From positions 1-38,193 of the forward strand of contig JAJYPJ010000017.1 of NCBI GenBank assembly GCA_021795435.1: a stretch of 38,193 bases of DNA. The letters are read 5' to 3'. Both the position numbers and the translations under genes were made by a program. The DNA comes from Pseudomonadota bacterium (lineage in GTDB: Bacteria; Pseudomonadota; Gammaproteobacteria; Xanthomonadales; Rhodanobacteraceae). The notes under the pieces are model-generated. The model worked only from the letters and a program-made list of their open reading frames with translations. It was not told where the DNA came from and searched no databases. This document shows positions 30,144 through 37,920 of this stretch, piece by piece (positions within the stretch are counted from its first letter, which is position 1; every line of letters begins with the position of its first letter).

Positions 30144-30608
30144 TCACGCGCCCGGGCCACGGGATTGCGTGACCAGTGCCAGGAATTCCTCCGCATAACG
30201 GTAGCCTTCCCGCTCGACCTTGAGGAAATCCTGCATGACGGGACTTCGCCGATAGAGTCCCTGCATGTAATCGGCCCAGACCTTGAACGTCGACGCATCC
30301 ATTGCCCGACGATGGAGCACGATGTTTTCCATGTGATCACAGATCAGTTCGGCCATCGCGAGCACCCGGCTGCGCAGTGGCTCCTCGGTCGGCATGGGCA
30401 TGCCGTCATAGAAATAGGGCCTGCATTCCGGCTGGGAAACCAGCGTCTGGAGAATCCCTGTGCTGACCGTGTAGATCTGCCAGCTTGTCTGGGTCTCGAG
30501 TGACATCCGGTCGCTGCGCATCTGCTCGCGAATGAAAAGGAAGCCGGCAACCGTGACGATAGGCATCGTCCACAATGCAGCCAGGGTCCAGGCGTCATAG
30601 GCCGTCAA
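30144..30608 (-). CDS. Small membrane-anchored protein of unknown function
   Basis: The 154-residue product has one N-terminal membrane span (AALWTMPIVTVAGFLFI) and then a helical cytoplasmic domain with conserved-looking acidic and aromatic residues (CRPYFYDGMPMPTE, ELICDHMENIVLHRR). It resembles DUF-type single-span proteins but I cannot name a family. The start at 30608 is a TTG with GGAG seven bases upstream. Neighbours give no functional clue. Confidence 0.75.
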   Translation of the reverse strand: MTAYDAWTLAALWTMPIVTVAGFLFIREQMRSDRMSLETQTSWQIYTVSTGILQTLVSQPECRPYFYDGMPMPTEEPLRSRVLAMAELICDHMENIVLHRRAMDASTFKVWADYMQGLYRRSPVMQDFLKVEREGYRYAEEFLALVTQSRGPGA

Positions 30609-30829
30609 CGGACATCTCCGGGGTCTTGATCGTCCGCCGATTATAGGAAAGCTACCAGCCTCGTTGCATGGCGCACTCAGTCAATTGCAGTCGCTTCATG
30701 GCCGTTTCCGATGGCGTATGGCCCGTTCGCGATGCTCAACGAGCCTTACCCGATGGTGCGCCGCAGTCGCCATGGAAGAACCCCCGCCCTGTGTCGTAGG
30801 CTGCACGCCTGCCCTCGGGAGTTGTTTGC

Positions 30830-31724
30830 ATGTCCGATCACCCTGCAACGGCTGGGACGGCGGACCTTCTGACGAATTTGCTCCGCCAACTCCACCTCTC
30901 CACCCGGCTATTTCACCGTGAGCTCCGCTGCGGCGCATGGACGCTCTCGGGAGGCCTCGAGACGAAGGCCATGTTCCACTTGGTTGCCAAGGGCCAATGC
31001 GACCTGTTCCTGGAAGACGAATCGCAGCCGTTGCGCATCAATCATGGCGACGTGGTCCTGTTCCCCCGACCGCTTGGACATTCGTTGCGCTCCGCGTCGT
31101 CGCCACGCGGCGCAGTCGACACGCTGCTGCTCTGCGGCTATCTGGAATTCGCCTCTCCGTTGGCGGGAATCGTGCTCGACTCGCTGCCAACAACGCTCGT
31201 CCTCCAAGGCCGGGCCCGAAACGCGGGCCGGTGCATTGCTGAGGCTGATCATGGCCGAAAGCGAGCACGAGGTGCCGGGACGGGATGCATTGATCGACAA
31301 GCTGGCCGATGCGCTCTTCATCTACGTGCTGAGGCACGCTTTCGAGGAAGGTCGGGATCGCGCGGGCCTTCTCCGCGGATTGCACGATGATCGGCTGAGG
31401 CCCCTTCTCCTCGCGCTTCACGAGCAACCAAACCGTCCCTGGACACTTGCGGCAATGGCGTCCACCGTCCATCTCTCGCGCGCCGCATTGATGCGGCGGT
31501 TTCGGGCACAGGTCGGCATGGCGCCTGCACAGTATCTTGCAACCTGGCGTATGCACCGCGCGTACATCGATCTGACCGAGCAACGAATCTCGGTCGCGGC
31601 CGCGGCCCACCGCGCGGGTTACGTCACGGAGGCCGCGTTCAGCCGCGCGTTCAAGCGGCGTTTCGGCTATCCACCGATTGCAGCGAGCCGCGCGCGAGGC
31701 GCCAAACCGGGATCCCGCGGCTGA
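30830..31724 (+). pseudogene. AraC-family regulator interrupted by a one-base frameshift
   Basis: An AraC-type activator with an N-terminal cupin domain (FHLVAKGQCDLFLEDE, INHGDVVLFPRPLGHS) and two C-terminal helix-turn-helix units (WTLAAMASTVHLSRAALMRRF and later ISVAAAAHRAGYVTEAAFSR). The first part is in one frame up to about 31210 and the rest is in the next frame. Deleting one G from the GGG at 31212-31214 restores a continuous 297-residue protein reading LQGRPETRAGALLR across the joint. The downstream gene is a convergent peroxiredoxin. It could be a real mutation or a sequencing error. Confidence 0.88.
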
Positions 31725-31899
31725 TGCCTCGTTACCATCGGCTGATCCCGCGGCTGGATGGCGGAGTGCTCATATTCGAAAAGTCGCGACGGGATCCAGC
31801 CGATCGCCGTGGCCGGGACAAGGCACCCCTGGACGCAAAGCCCGGCCGAGCGCCCTGCGCCCGACATGTCGAGCCCGGCCCTTTGGATATCCGCATCGC

Positions 31900-32550
31900 T
31901 CAACGCAGCTGATCGAGTGCCGCCAAAAGTTCCAGTGGGTCGGCACGCTTGGTGTAGTCGGCCTCGGCAAAGGCATAGGCAATTTCGCCCTTGCGGTCGA
32001 TCACGTAAGTTGCCGGAATGGGCAGCTCAAACGTGGTGTCGCCATTGGAACCCGGTATGTCAATGCCGAACTGGCTGTAGATCGGGCGCAGGGCATCCGG
32101 CACGGTGAAGACGAGGCCGAACTGCCTTGCAACGCGGTGGCCCACGTCCGAGAGGACGGGGAACGAAAGTGCATTTTTCTCGGCCGTAGAAAGCGACGCA
32201 TCGGGCGTCTGCGGGGAAACGGCAACCAGCTGCGCACCGCGCGCCTCGAATGCACCGCGATGAGCCTGCAACTCGCGCAGTTCCAGGTTGCAGTACGGGC
32301 ACCAGCCACCGCGATAAAAAGCCAGCACCACGGGACCCCGCGTGCGCAGTTCCGCGAGGGTATGCAGCTTGCCGGTTGCGTCGGGAAGGCCGAAGTCGGG
32401 CGCCTTCTCGCCTACCTTCAGGGTCCGTCCAAGGATGCCTGAATGCTGCAGGTCCGAGGTCGCCTGATTCATGACTTTGCCGATCTCGGGGGGAATGCGG
32501 GAGGCGTTCGTTGCCGCCAATTCGCGTAACTGTTCGGTGAGCGTTGCCAT
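31900..32550 (-). CDS. Peroxiredoxin-like (AhpC/TSA superfamily) protein
   Basis: The 216-residue protein is a thioredoxin-fold peroxidase with the active site FYRGGWCPYCNLELREL (Cys84 and Cys87), a CXXC arrangement. It belongs to the peroxiredoxin-like group often annotated as redoxin-domain protein. It would reduce peroxides with thiols. The ATG at 32550 is preferred; the frame extends to 32637. Together with katG and the sulfur module it adds another redox-defence gene. Confidence 0.9.
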   Translation of the reverse strand: MATLTEQLRELAATNASRIPPEIGKVMNQATSDLQHSGILGRTLKVGEKAPDFGLPDATGKLHTLAELRTRGPVVLAFYRGGWCPYCNLELRELQAHRGAFEARGAQLVAVSPQTPDASLSTAEKNALSFPVLSDVGHRVARQFGLVFTVPDALRPIYSQFGIDIPGSNGDTTFELPIPATYVIDRKGEIAYAFAEADYTKRADPLELLAALDQLR

Positions 32551-32818
32551 GGGGTGTTCCCGTGAAGTGGTCCGGCCTCCAGCTTTCCATCGTTGCCGGT
32601 AAGGTGCCATGACCGAAGGGACCGCAGTCATGTCCAATCGTCTCGCCTCGCACGTGGCCGGCGAATATCCGCAACACGCCAGGGGTCACCGCAACCCTGA
32701 CGTCCGGCGAACGGATGCGCCCGTCCGAGGCGCCAGGCCCGCACCTGATTGCGGATTCCGGTGACGCTGACCGAGTGTGCTGGTATTCGCTGGCCACTTT
32801 CCCGTGTCACGGCTGGTG

Positions 32819-32891
32819 GTGACCGCTTTGAACAGCTCTGCGGTCATCCACATACAGTGTCTGGAGCGGCGCGAACCGGCCAAAAGCGGAC
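32819..32891. repeat. 73-bp dispersed repeat, copy 1
   Basis: Aligns without gaps to 33766-33838, with 58 of 73 bases identical. The blocks TGCGGTCATCCAC and AACCGGCCA are exact or nearly so. It abuts the attC-like site at 32892 and lies 51 nt past the stop of the 75-residue gene. The 391-nt gap that holds it (32551-32941) has no gene. Confidence 0.8.
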
Positions 32892-32947
32892 AGTCAACGC
32901 TTGAATTAAGCGGCACACGTCAGCGTGTCCGCTTGGAATTATTAGGC
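32892..32947 (-). mobile_element. attC-like integron recombination site
   Basis: Read on the minus strand, the 56 nt begin with GCCTAAT (R'' core), followed by AAGCGG (32934-32929) pairing with CCGCTT (32913-32908), an inner ACACG/CGTGT stem with one unpaired base, then AATTCAAGC and GTTGACT (R' core, six of seven fits to GTTRRRY). This is the layout of integron attC sites, including the AATTCAAGC spacer seen in class 1 cassettes. The R'' overlaps the stop codon of the 75-residue gene, as in many cassettes. Confidence 0.7.
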
Positions 32948-33194
32948 ACTACTGCGCTCCGAATACCAGACTGATACAAGCCATAGTGCTGCCTGCCAGC
33001 TACCACCGCAGGCGGACTGCTTGATATGTGCAATCTCGATGTTAGGGTTCTGTGCCAACCACTCGTTGACTTGCGCCTCGAATGCCATCGCATTGTCGCC
33101 GCGACGATGTGTGGTAACGAAGCCTTTGTCGCTGTCCGGCGAGCGAACCCAAAACAGTTTTACCTTCATAGCGTAACCTCCATGTGGTGCCTAA
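32898..33194 (-). mobile_element. Integron-type gene cassette, about 297 bp
   Basis: A perfect core site GTTAGGC (minus strand, plus positions 33189-33195) lies 20 nt before the 75-residue ORF, and the attC-like site ends with a second core at 32892-32898. In a circular cassette the 5' TTAGGC would pair with the R'' GCCTAA of the same cassette, and it does. Size, one ORF and flanking sites all match a cassette. No integrase gene is visible. Confidence 0.65.
32942..33169 (-). CDS. Small cassette-borne protein of unknown function
   Basis: A 75-residue protein with no family I recognise. It starts KVKLFWVRSPDSDKG, has a helix ending in VNEWLAQNPNIEIAHIKQS and a C-terminal aromatic strand SWQAALWLVSVWY, which looks like a compact alpha/beta fold. 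The ATG at 33169 has an excellent GGAGG ribosome-binding site at 33180-33184. Its TAA stop lies inside the attC-like R'' core. Base composition is lower in GC than the backbone, as expected for a cassette. Confidence 0.85.
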   Translation of the reverse strand: MKVKLFWVRSPDSDKGFVTTHRRGDNAMAFEAQVNEWLAQNPNIEIAHIKQSACGGSWQAALWLVSVWYSERSSA

Positions 33195-33346
33195 CTAGAA
33201 GTAGAGCCCGGATTCAGGCCTCTGGCGCCGCATGAAACGCGATGGCACGTGGTCAGCGACAGCACGGCACTTACGCTTCGGCAACGCCGGGGAAGAGCTC
33301 GTGCGTACCTATCGGTCCCGGCGGCGAAATGGTGGCCCGCCTTAAC

Positions 33347-33556
33347 CTAGCCGCCGCCGTAGGAATTGTCGCCGCCGTCTCGGTGATCGCCGCCGTCTCG
33401 GTTGTCGCCGCCGTCGCCCCGGTGGTCACGGCTGTCGCCGCGCCGGTAGTCGCCGCCGGCGTAGCCGTAGCCAGGGTAGAAACATCCGCTCAGTGAGCAG
33501 CCGAGCAGGAGGATTGCCGCGGCGGCAAAAATGCGTCTGATCGTGGATGAGGACAT
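33347..33556 (-). CDS. Glycine/aspartate-rich small lipoprotein
   Basis: A 69-residue product with a signal peptide and lipobox LSGC (about residue 24), then a short hydrophilic tail built of repeated DGGDHR/DGGDNR units. Function is unknown. The tail is very rich in Gly and Asp with no clear fold, so it is probably flexible or metal-binding. The ATG at 33556 is chosen because it starts the signal peptide; the frame begins at 33604. It lies next to the cassette in the array. Confidence 0.65.
   Translation of the reverse strand: MSSSTIRRIFAAAAILLLGCSLSGCFYPGYGYAGGDYRRGDSRDHRGDGGDNRDGGDHRDGGDNSYGGG
33367..33420. repeat. 18-bp tandem repeat in the lipoprotein gene
   Basis: Three adjacent 18-nt units (33367, 33385, 33403), the first two nearly identical, share TCGCCGCCGTC. 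They encode the GGD-containing repeats of the lipoprotein tail, so the repeat number could vary in frame. Confidence 0.75.
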
Positions 33557-33600
33557 TGGAGTCTCCGGTCGAGGGCCGAGCATGGCACAACGGCATCCAA

Positions 33601-33643
33601 GCATAAGGGGCCAAGTTTGCAGGCATTAAGGGACCAGGTTTAC
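33601..33643. repeat. Imperfect 22-bp tandem repeat
   Basis: Two adjacent units of about 22 nt share GCAT, AAGGG, CCA and GTTT in the same order. It lies in the 318-nt gene-free gap 33557-33874 that also holds copy 2 of the 73-bp repeat. No gene is seen in this gap. Confidence 0.55.
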
Positions 33644-33765
33644 TTCCTGAACCTCACTCAGTGAGCTCGGCCTCGTTCGGCGGCTGGGCCAGATCGGCGG
33701 CAGACCATCAGCACGGTGTCCACGCGACGTACCCCCAATGCTGAGTAGCCAACAGTTCGTCGACC

Positions 33766-33838
33766 GTGACCGCCTTGCAGAGCCTTGCGGTCATCCACGG
33801 GCGCGGTCCGGAACGGCGCAAACCGGCCAGAAGCGGAC
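33766..33838. repeat. 73-bp dispersed repeat, copy 2
   Basis: Same orientation as copy 1 at 32819-32891, 58 of 73 bases identical. It lies 36 nt past the stop of the Sel1-repeat gene, so both copies sit just 3' of minus-strand genes. Confidence 0.8.
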
Positions 33839-33874
33839 GTTGGAAAGACTACTTTCAGATAACTGGGGCCCAGG

Positions 33875-35989
33875 TCATTGGACCCGCCTCACCGGATGCG
33901 CAGCCAGCCACGCTTGTCCAATCTGCTCAGCTTGGGCAATCTCTGTCGCGCGCAAATGCGTGCGAAGCAATGCCATCGCGCCCCTGGTCACCGTGTAGTT
34001 CTCGGTGCCAAGTGCCGACAGACCATGCGCGACATCGAACCACGCATACGCTTTCACCAGATTTTGCGGAACGCCCTGGGCTTTGGCGTCCATCATGCCG
34101 AGATTGACTTCTGCAGTCGGGTTTTCACGAACGGCGGCCAGCAGGAACCATCTGCGCGCTTCTAAGTAGTCTACTGGGGTACCCGCGCCCACTTCATACA
34201 TCACGCCGAGCGCGACTTCCGAATCGACGTTGCCCTGTTCCGCTCCCTTGCGGTACCAGTACAGAGCTCGGGGCAGATCGTGCGGCACACTTGTGCCGTG
34301 CTGGTCGATGAATCCCAATCCGTAGTCTGCACTTGCATCGTTGTGCGCAGCAGCCATGCGGTACCACTTTGCAGCTTCGGTGTCGCTTCTGGCGACACCG
34401 TCACCGAGCAAGTAATCGCGCGCAACGACATCCATGGCATCCAGATCCCCGCCCGATGCCGCCAGTCGATACCATTTCAGAGCTCTTCGAGGGTGTCGTG
34501 CAGCACCAGTGCTCGTCGCGTAGAGGTCGGCCAGTTGCATTGCTGACTGGTCATTACCAGTGAGTGCGGCGAGGTGAAGCCACTTCTCGGCCTCAACCGG
34601 GTCTCGTGGTACGCCTTTGCCGACCTGGTAGTCATAGGCTAGATATCGCTGTGCGACGGCATCACCCGCCGCCGCCGCCAGCTGAAACCATCGAACTGCC
34701 TTCGATTCATCCTTCGGCTCCCCTCTCCCTGTCGAGTAGGCGAAGCCAAGGTCAGTCTCCGCAGACGGATCGCCCTGATCCGCCGCGCGTCGGTACCACT
34801 TCGCGGCTTTTGCGAAGTTTCGCGGAATACCTTCGCCATAGTAGTAGGTCTGGCCGAGATCAAATTCGCCGACGGCATCGCCATGTTCGGCTGCCGACCG
34901 GTACCAGTACAAACCTTGCGCATCGCTCTGAGGGACGCCGCGGCCCTTCTGGTAAAGCCAACCGAGGTTGACTTGCGCGTGCACATCGCCGGCCAGCGCA
35001 GCACGCCGATACCACTTCGCCGCTTTCGTATCACTTTTAGGAACACCTGCGCCCGTCTCGTACATCACGCCAAGATCGTTTTCGGCGACAGGGTTGCCCT
35101 GCATTGCTTCTGAGCGGTCCACCGCAGCAAGGATCGATGCAGAATGAAACGCAAACGAAACAAACAACGTCATCGAAATTGCGGTGGTGAGCCCGATGCC
35201 AAGGCGCCAGGCCATCGTACTGCGCCGAAATACTCCATACGCAATGCCTATAAAAGCCAGACCGATCGCGACTCCGATCTCTCGTAGCGCGAGGGTCTTG
35301 TGAGGGGCCAGTATGAGCCCCACCACAACAGGCAGATCATTGCGAAGGCCAAGTACTGATGAAACGATCAGCGACAGTCCGCAGCAGGCAAAAAACACCA
35401 ATGACAGCCATACAGTAACTGGTCTGTGGGCTGCCGGGGAGGGCGTAGCGGGCATCGAAATCCTGCCCTTCTCAACAGCTTCGATCTGCAGCGCAGCACG
35501 GATCACTTGGGCGATGACCTTCGGGTCATTGCGACTAAACCAGAGACCGACCCGGACAAAGGCAAGGCCGAGTACGATCAGAGGGATGCATCCAAGGGGT
35601 ATAGCCCAGCTCGTTCGAGGCGAAGTCGCAAACGCGAGACAACCGAGTATCACCAACACCGACAAGATTCCAAACCAAAACGCCAGGCATACTCGCGTGA
35701 ACAGGCCCATGACAAACCGGCCGCGCAGCGTAGTTTTGCCGTCCCGCGGTTCGAATCGACCGACAAACAGCAGTCGGAAGGAATTGTGCAGTAATGGAAT
35801 GATGCGCCGTAACACAACGCGATCCGCGCGAACGGTGCCGGCGACACATTCATCCATATCCAGCTGCGCCAAGATGCTGTTCGTGCGCGTTACGGCGCGC
35901 AATCGCGCAATCGATTCCTCCTCGGTGAACGCACTGGCAAACTCGACAGGATCAGTGCCTCGCCAGATCGTCTTGACCCACTTGAGCAT
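33875..35989 (-). CDS. Large membrane protein with C-terminal Sel1-like repeats
   Basis: The 704-residue protein has an N-terminal cytoplasmic part (about 1-100), several membrane spans (around 100-280, for example VCLAFWFGILSVLVILGCLA) and then about ten Sel1-like repeats from about residue 300, each with GVPKSDTKAAKWYRRAA-type units. Sel1 repeats are protein-interaction scaffolds; the partner is unknown. The ATG at 35989 is preferred over the GTG at 36007, which lies inside the region of its GGAGGG ribosome-binding site. GC is lower than in the backbone. It is the largest gene of the accessory tail. Confidence 0.88.
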   Translation of the reverse strand: MLKWVKTIWRGTDPVEFASAFTEEESIARLRAVTRTNSILAQLDMDECVAGTVRADRVVLRRIIPLLHNSFRLLFVGRFEPRDGKTTLRGRFVMGLFTRVCLAFWFGILSVLVILGCLAFATSPRTSWAIPLGCIPLIVLGLAFVRVGLWFSRNDPKVIAQVIRAALQIEAVEKGRISMPATPSPAAHRPVTVWLSLVFFACCGLSLIVSSVLGLRNDLPVVVGLILAPHKTLALREIGVAIGLAFIGIAYGVFRRSTMAWRLGIGLTTAISMTLFVSFAFHSASILAAVDRSEAMQGNPVAENDLGVMYETGAGVPKSDTKAAKWYRRAALAGDVHAQVNLGWLYQKGRGVPQSDAQGLYWYRSAAEHGDAVGEFDLGQTYYYGEGIPRNFAKAAKWYRRAADQGDPSAETDLGFAYSTGRGEPKDESKAVRWFQLAAAAGDAVAQRYLAYDYQVGKGVPRDPVEAEKWLHLAALTGNDQSAMQLADLYATSTGAARHPRRALKWYRLAASGGDLDAMDVVARDYLLGDGVARSDTEAAKWYRMAAAHNDASADYGLGFIDQHGTSVPHDLPRALYWYRKGAEQGNVDSEVALGVMYEVGAGTPVDYLEARRWFLLAAVRENPTAEVNLGMMDAKAQGVPQNLVKAYAWFDVAHGLSALGTENYTVTRGAMALLRTHLRATEIAQAEQIGQAWLAAHPVRRVQ

Positions 35990-36111
35990 GGGGTTCCCTC
36001 CAATCACTACTCACGAAAGCTTGAATTGCAATGGTCTTGCCATTGACGGGCTGGCACGCAGATGAATTGAAACAGGCTTGCCCCATATCCGGATTGCCGG
36101 AGCGCACCTGC

Positions 36112-37113
36112 TCAAAGTTTCAGGTCAAGCAGATAATCGCTGCGGCGGATCTGGGCGCGGCTATGCCGCCAGAGTGATGGCTGCGCTGCCTTGGACCAGA
36201 TCAATTTGGAATGGCGCAAGACTTCGAATGTCTCAAACGGCGCAGTGTGCTCCGCAACAGAAACCAATTCCGCTTCGTGCAGGTCCTTGGTGAGCAACCT
36301 TGAATTTCGGAACAGCCGATAAAGCCTGTAGATAGCACTGGCTGCGGCAACTAGAACGAACAAATTCAACGCGTGCATGGTCAGAGGCTCTGTACTCAAC
36401 ACCCCATGCGATATCCCGAATAATTCATGCAGCATTGCCGGAACGAAGATGGCAATCACGATGCATGTTATCCACACACTCTTTTTGAAGCGTTGTACAG
36501 TCGTCGCCAATTCAGCTTGCTCGTCCGCGGTGAGCCGCCGAAGGGCAAATGTGCGGCCGGCTGAAGCAGCTGGTTTCAGAGTTCCGGTAGCAGAACTCGG
36601 TGGCGCGGTCTCTGTTATTTCCGCGGCAACCCGCTTCGGCGGAATCGCACCATTCATCTTGAGCACGGACATCGAGCCTGGCAGCACTTCAATACTTTCC
36701 AGCTTGCTTCCAGGTGACGGAGTCTGTTCTGGTGAGCCGGGCTGCGAATCCGACACAGCCTCGAACCGTTCGACCAGCCCGATGTCCAGATCGAGTCGCA
36801 GCAGCTTGCGCAGCTTCTTGATGTCACGGAAGCCCAGTAGCGCCACGGTTGGCAAAATATAGATGCCGCTGATCAGTAGCGTCACGCCGAGCGCCGTAAG
36901 AACTGGCGCGGAGCTACCGTATGAGAACGCGACCAGTGCTAAAGCAATGCTGGTTGGGGCCGCAACACCGAGCGCTGCCGGCAGCCAGTATCGATGACGG
37001 AACTTCCGTGTCTCCGAGCGCAGGTAGTCCACCTCGGCAGCCTCGAGTCTGCGCACACCGACGCTTCGCAAGCCTTTACACCACCGAACACGTCGAGCAA
37101 CAGGTTCGTCCAC
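36112..37113 (-). CDS. Four-span membrane protein of unknown function
   Basis: A 333-residue protein with two N-terminal spans (about 43-65 and 70-94), a long hydrophilic middle with proline/serine-rich linker, and two more spans (about 212-233 and 247-266), then a basic tail. No family recognised. The start is a GTG at 37113 preceded by AGGAGGAGG. It is 122 nt upstream of the Sel1 gene on the same strand and may work with it. Composition is AT-richer than backbone. Confidence 0.8.
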   Translation of the reverse strand: MDEPVARRVRWCKGLRSVGVRRLEAAEVDYLRSETRKFRHRYWLPAALGVAAPTSIALALVAFSYGSSAPVLTALGVTLLISGIYILPTVALLGFRDIKKLRKLLRLDLDIGLVERFEAVSDSQPGSPEQTPSPGSKLESIEVLPGSMSVLKMNGAIPPKRVAAEITETAPPSSATGTLKPAASAGRTFALRRLTADEQAELATTVQRFKKSVWITCIVIAIFVPAMLHELFGISHGVLSTEPLTMHALNLFVLVAAASAIYRLYRLFRNSRLLTKDLHEAELVSVAEHTAPFETFEVLRHSKLIWSKAAQPSLWRHSRAQIRRSDYLLDLKL

Positions 37114-37187
37114 ACCTCCTCCTGTGAAGTGATCGGGATGTTACGGGCGCTCCGCGCTGCAGGAATGCCTGGTCCAATGTCCGCTTA

Positions 37188-37328
37188 GGGTCGACTGTGA
37201 ACCCGCAGAGCGCAGTTCGCAACGTCGGCTTCGCGGCGAGGTTCGGCCAGGAGTTGACGCTCGAGTTTCCTGCGTCAGTTGGCGATCTGCTCCAAACCGC
37301 GGCGCTACTCAAAAGCGGATGGACGTCG
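37188..37328. repeat. 140-bp direct repeat, copy A
   Basis: Aligned to 37781-37920. The first 80 nt (37188-37267) match with only three differences; the remaining 61 nt are diverged but keep CCAAACCGCGGCGCTA. It can form a partial hairpin around CGTCGGC-TTCG. It covers the 3' end and stop region of the 115-residue gene, in the way an attC-like element would, but lacks clear GTTRRRY cores. Confidence 0.85.
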
Positions 37329-37652
37329 ACCCCCTTCGTCCGCGTGCGCGTCCTGAATCGGGGTGAGCTTGCGCGCACCGCGTGACGCATGGAACACGGC
37401 GCCGAAAATCACCAGTGCGGTGATGGCGAGCAGCAGCCGAATGACGCGCGGGATGTCCAACACGTCCGGCGCCAGCAGCGCGATGGACCCCGCGCTTATT
37501 GCCGCAAACTGCTTTCTCGAATAGTCCTCGCAGTGCGAGGTGCCATGGCAGTGCGGGCAGGTAACAAATACCCCGCCGCATGGATCGGATGGACGGGTGC
37601 GCAGCAGGTGATCCGGGATGCGCGTTTCACAGATCGGACAGAGCAACTTCAT
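37305..37652 (-). CDS. Zinc-ribbon protein with two membrane spans
   Basis: A 115-residue protein beginning with a probable zinc ribbon: CPIC (Cys5, Cys8) and CPHC (Cys32, Cys35), then two membrane spans (about 48-66 and 72-90). It is probably an inner-membrane protein with a cytoplasmic metal site. Function unknown. The ATG at 37652 follows TAGGAA. The TAG stop is within repeat copy A, and the gene lies between the two copies of the 140-bp repeat. Confidence 0.82.
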   Translation of the reverse strand: MKLLCPICETRIPDHLLRTRPSDPCGGVFVTCPHCHGTSHCEDYSRKQFAAISAGSIALLAPDVLDIPRVIRLLLAITALVIFGAVFHASRGARKLTPIQDAHADEGGRRPSAFE

Positions 37653-37780
37653 TGGGCGTTCCTAGCGGCGCAGGACACAGACTTGGACAGCGCATGGCCG
37701 CCGGAGTTTGACGCAGTTCCGACGTCCCTCCATTATCAATAGCGTAGCGCTCTGGAATCATCGCCACGAACGGCTGCAAT

Positions 37781-37920
37781 GGGTCGACTGTGAACCCGCG
37801 GAGCGCAGCTCGCAACGTCGGCTTCGCGGCAAGGTTCGGCCAGGAGTTGACGCTCGAGTTCTCCGCAACAATTGCGATCCGCGCCAAACCGCGGCGCTAT
37901 TCAAAAATGAGGTGACGTCG
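37781..37920. repeat. 140-bp direct repeat, copy B
   Basis: Second copy, 593 bp from copy A in the same orientation. The conserved CTA (stop in copy A) is also present at 37897-37899, so a minus-strand gene of the same layout may have ended here, but no convincing ORF remains. Confidence 0.85.

Noticed and set aside
31678-32442. Plus-strand ORF opposite the peroxiredoxin gene
   Set aside because: Shadow of the peroxiredoxin; no ribosome-binding site or motif.
33196-33346. A full attC site behind the lipoprotein gene
   Set aside because: Only the GTTAGGC core is clear; no matching R'' or L arms could be found, so I did not call a second attC.
35313-36065. 250-codon plus-strand ORF opposite the Sel1 gene start
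   Set aside because: Ser/Thr/Arg-rich antisense sequence; the minus-strand protein has clear membrane spans.
36000-36111. An attC site behind the four-span membrane gene
   Set aside because: An AATTCAAGC spacer-like string and a short hairpin are present, but there are no core sites.
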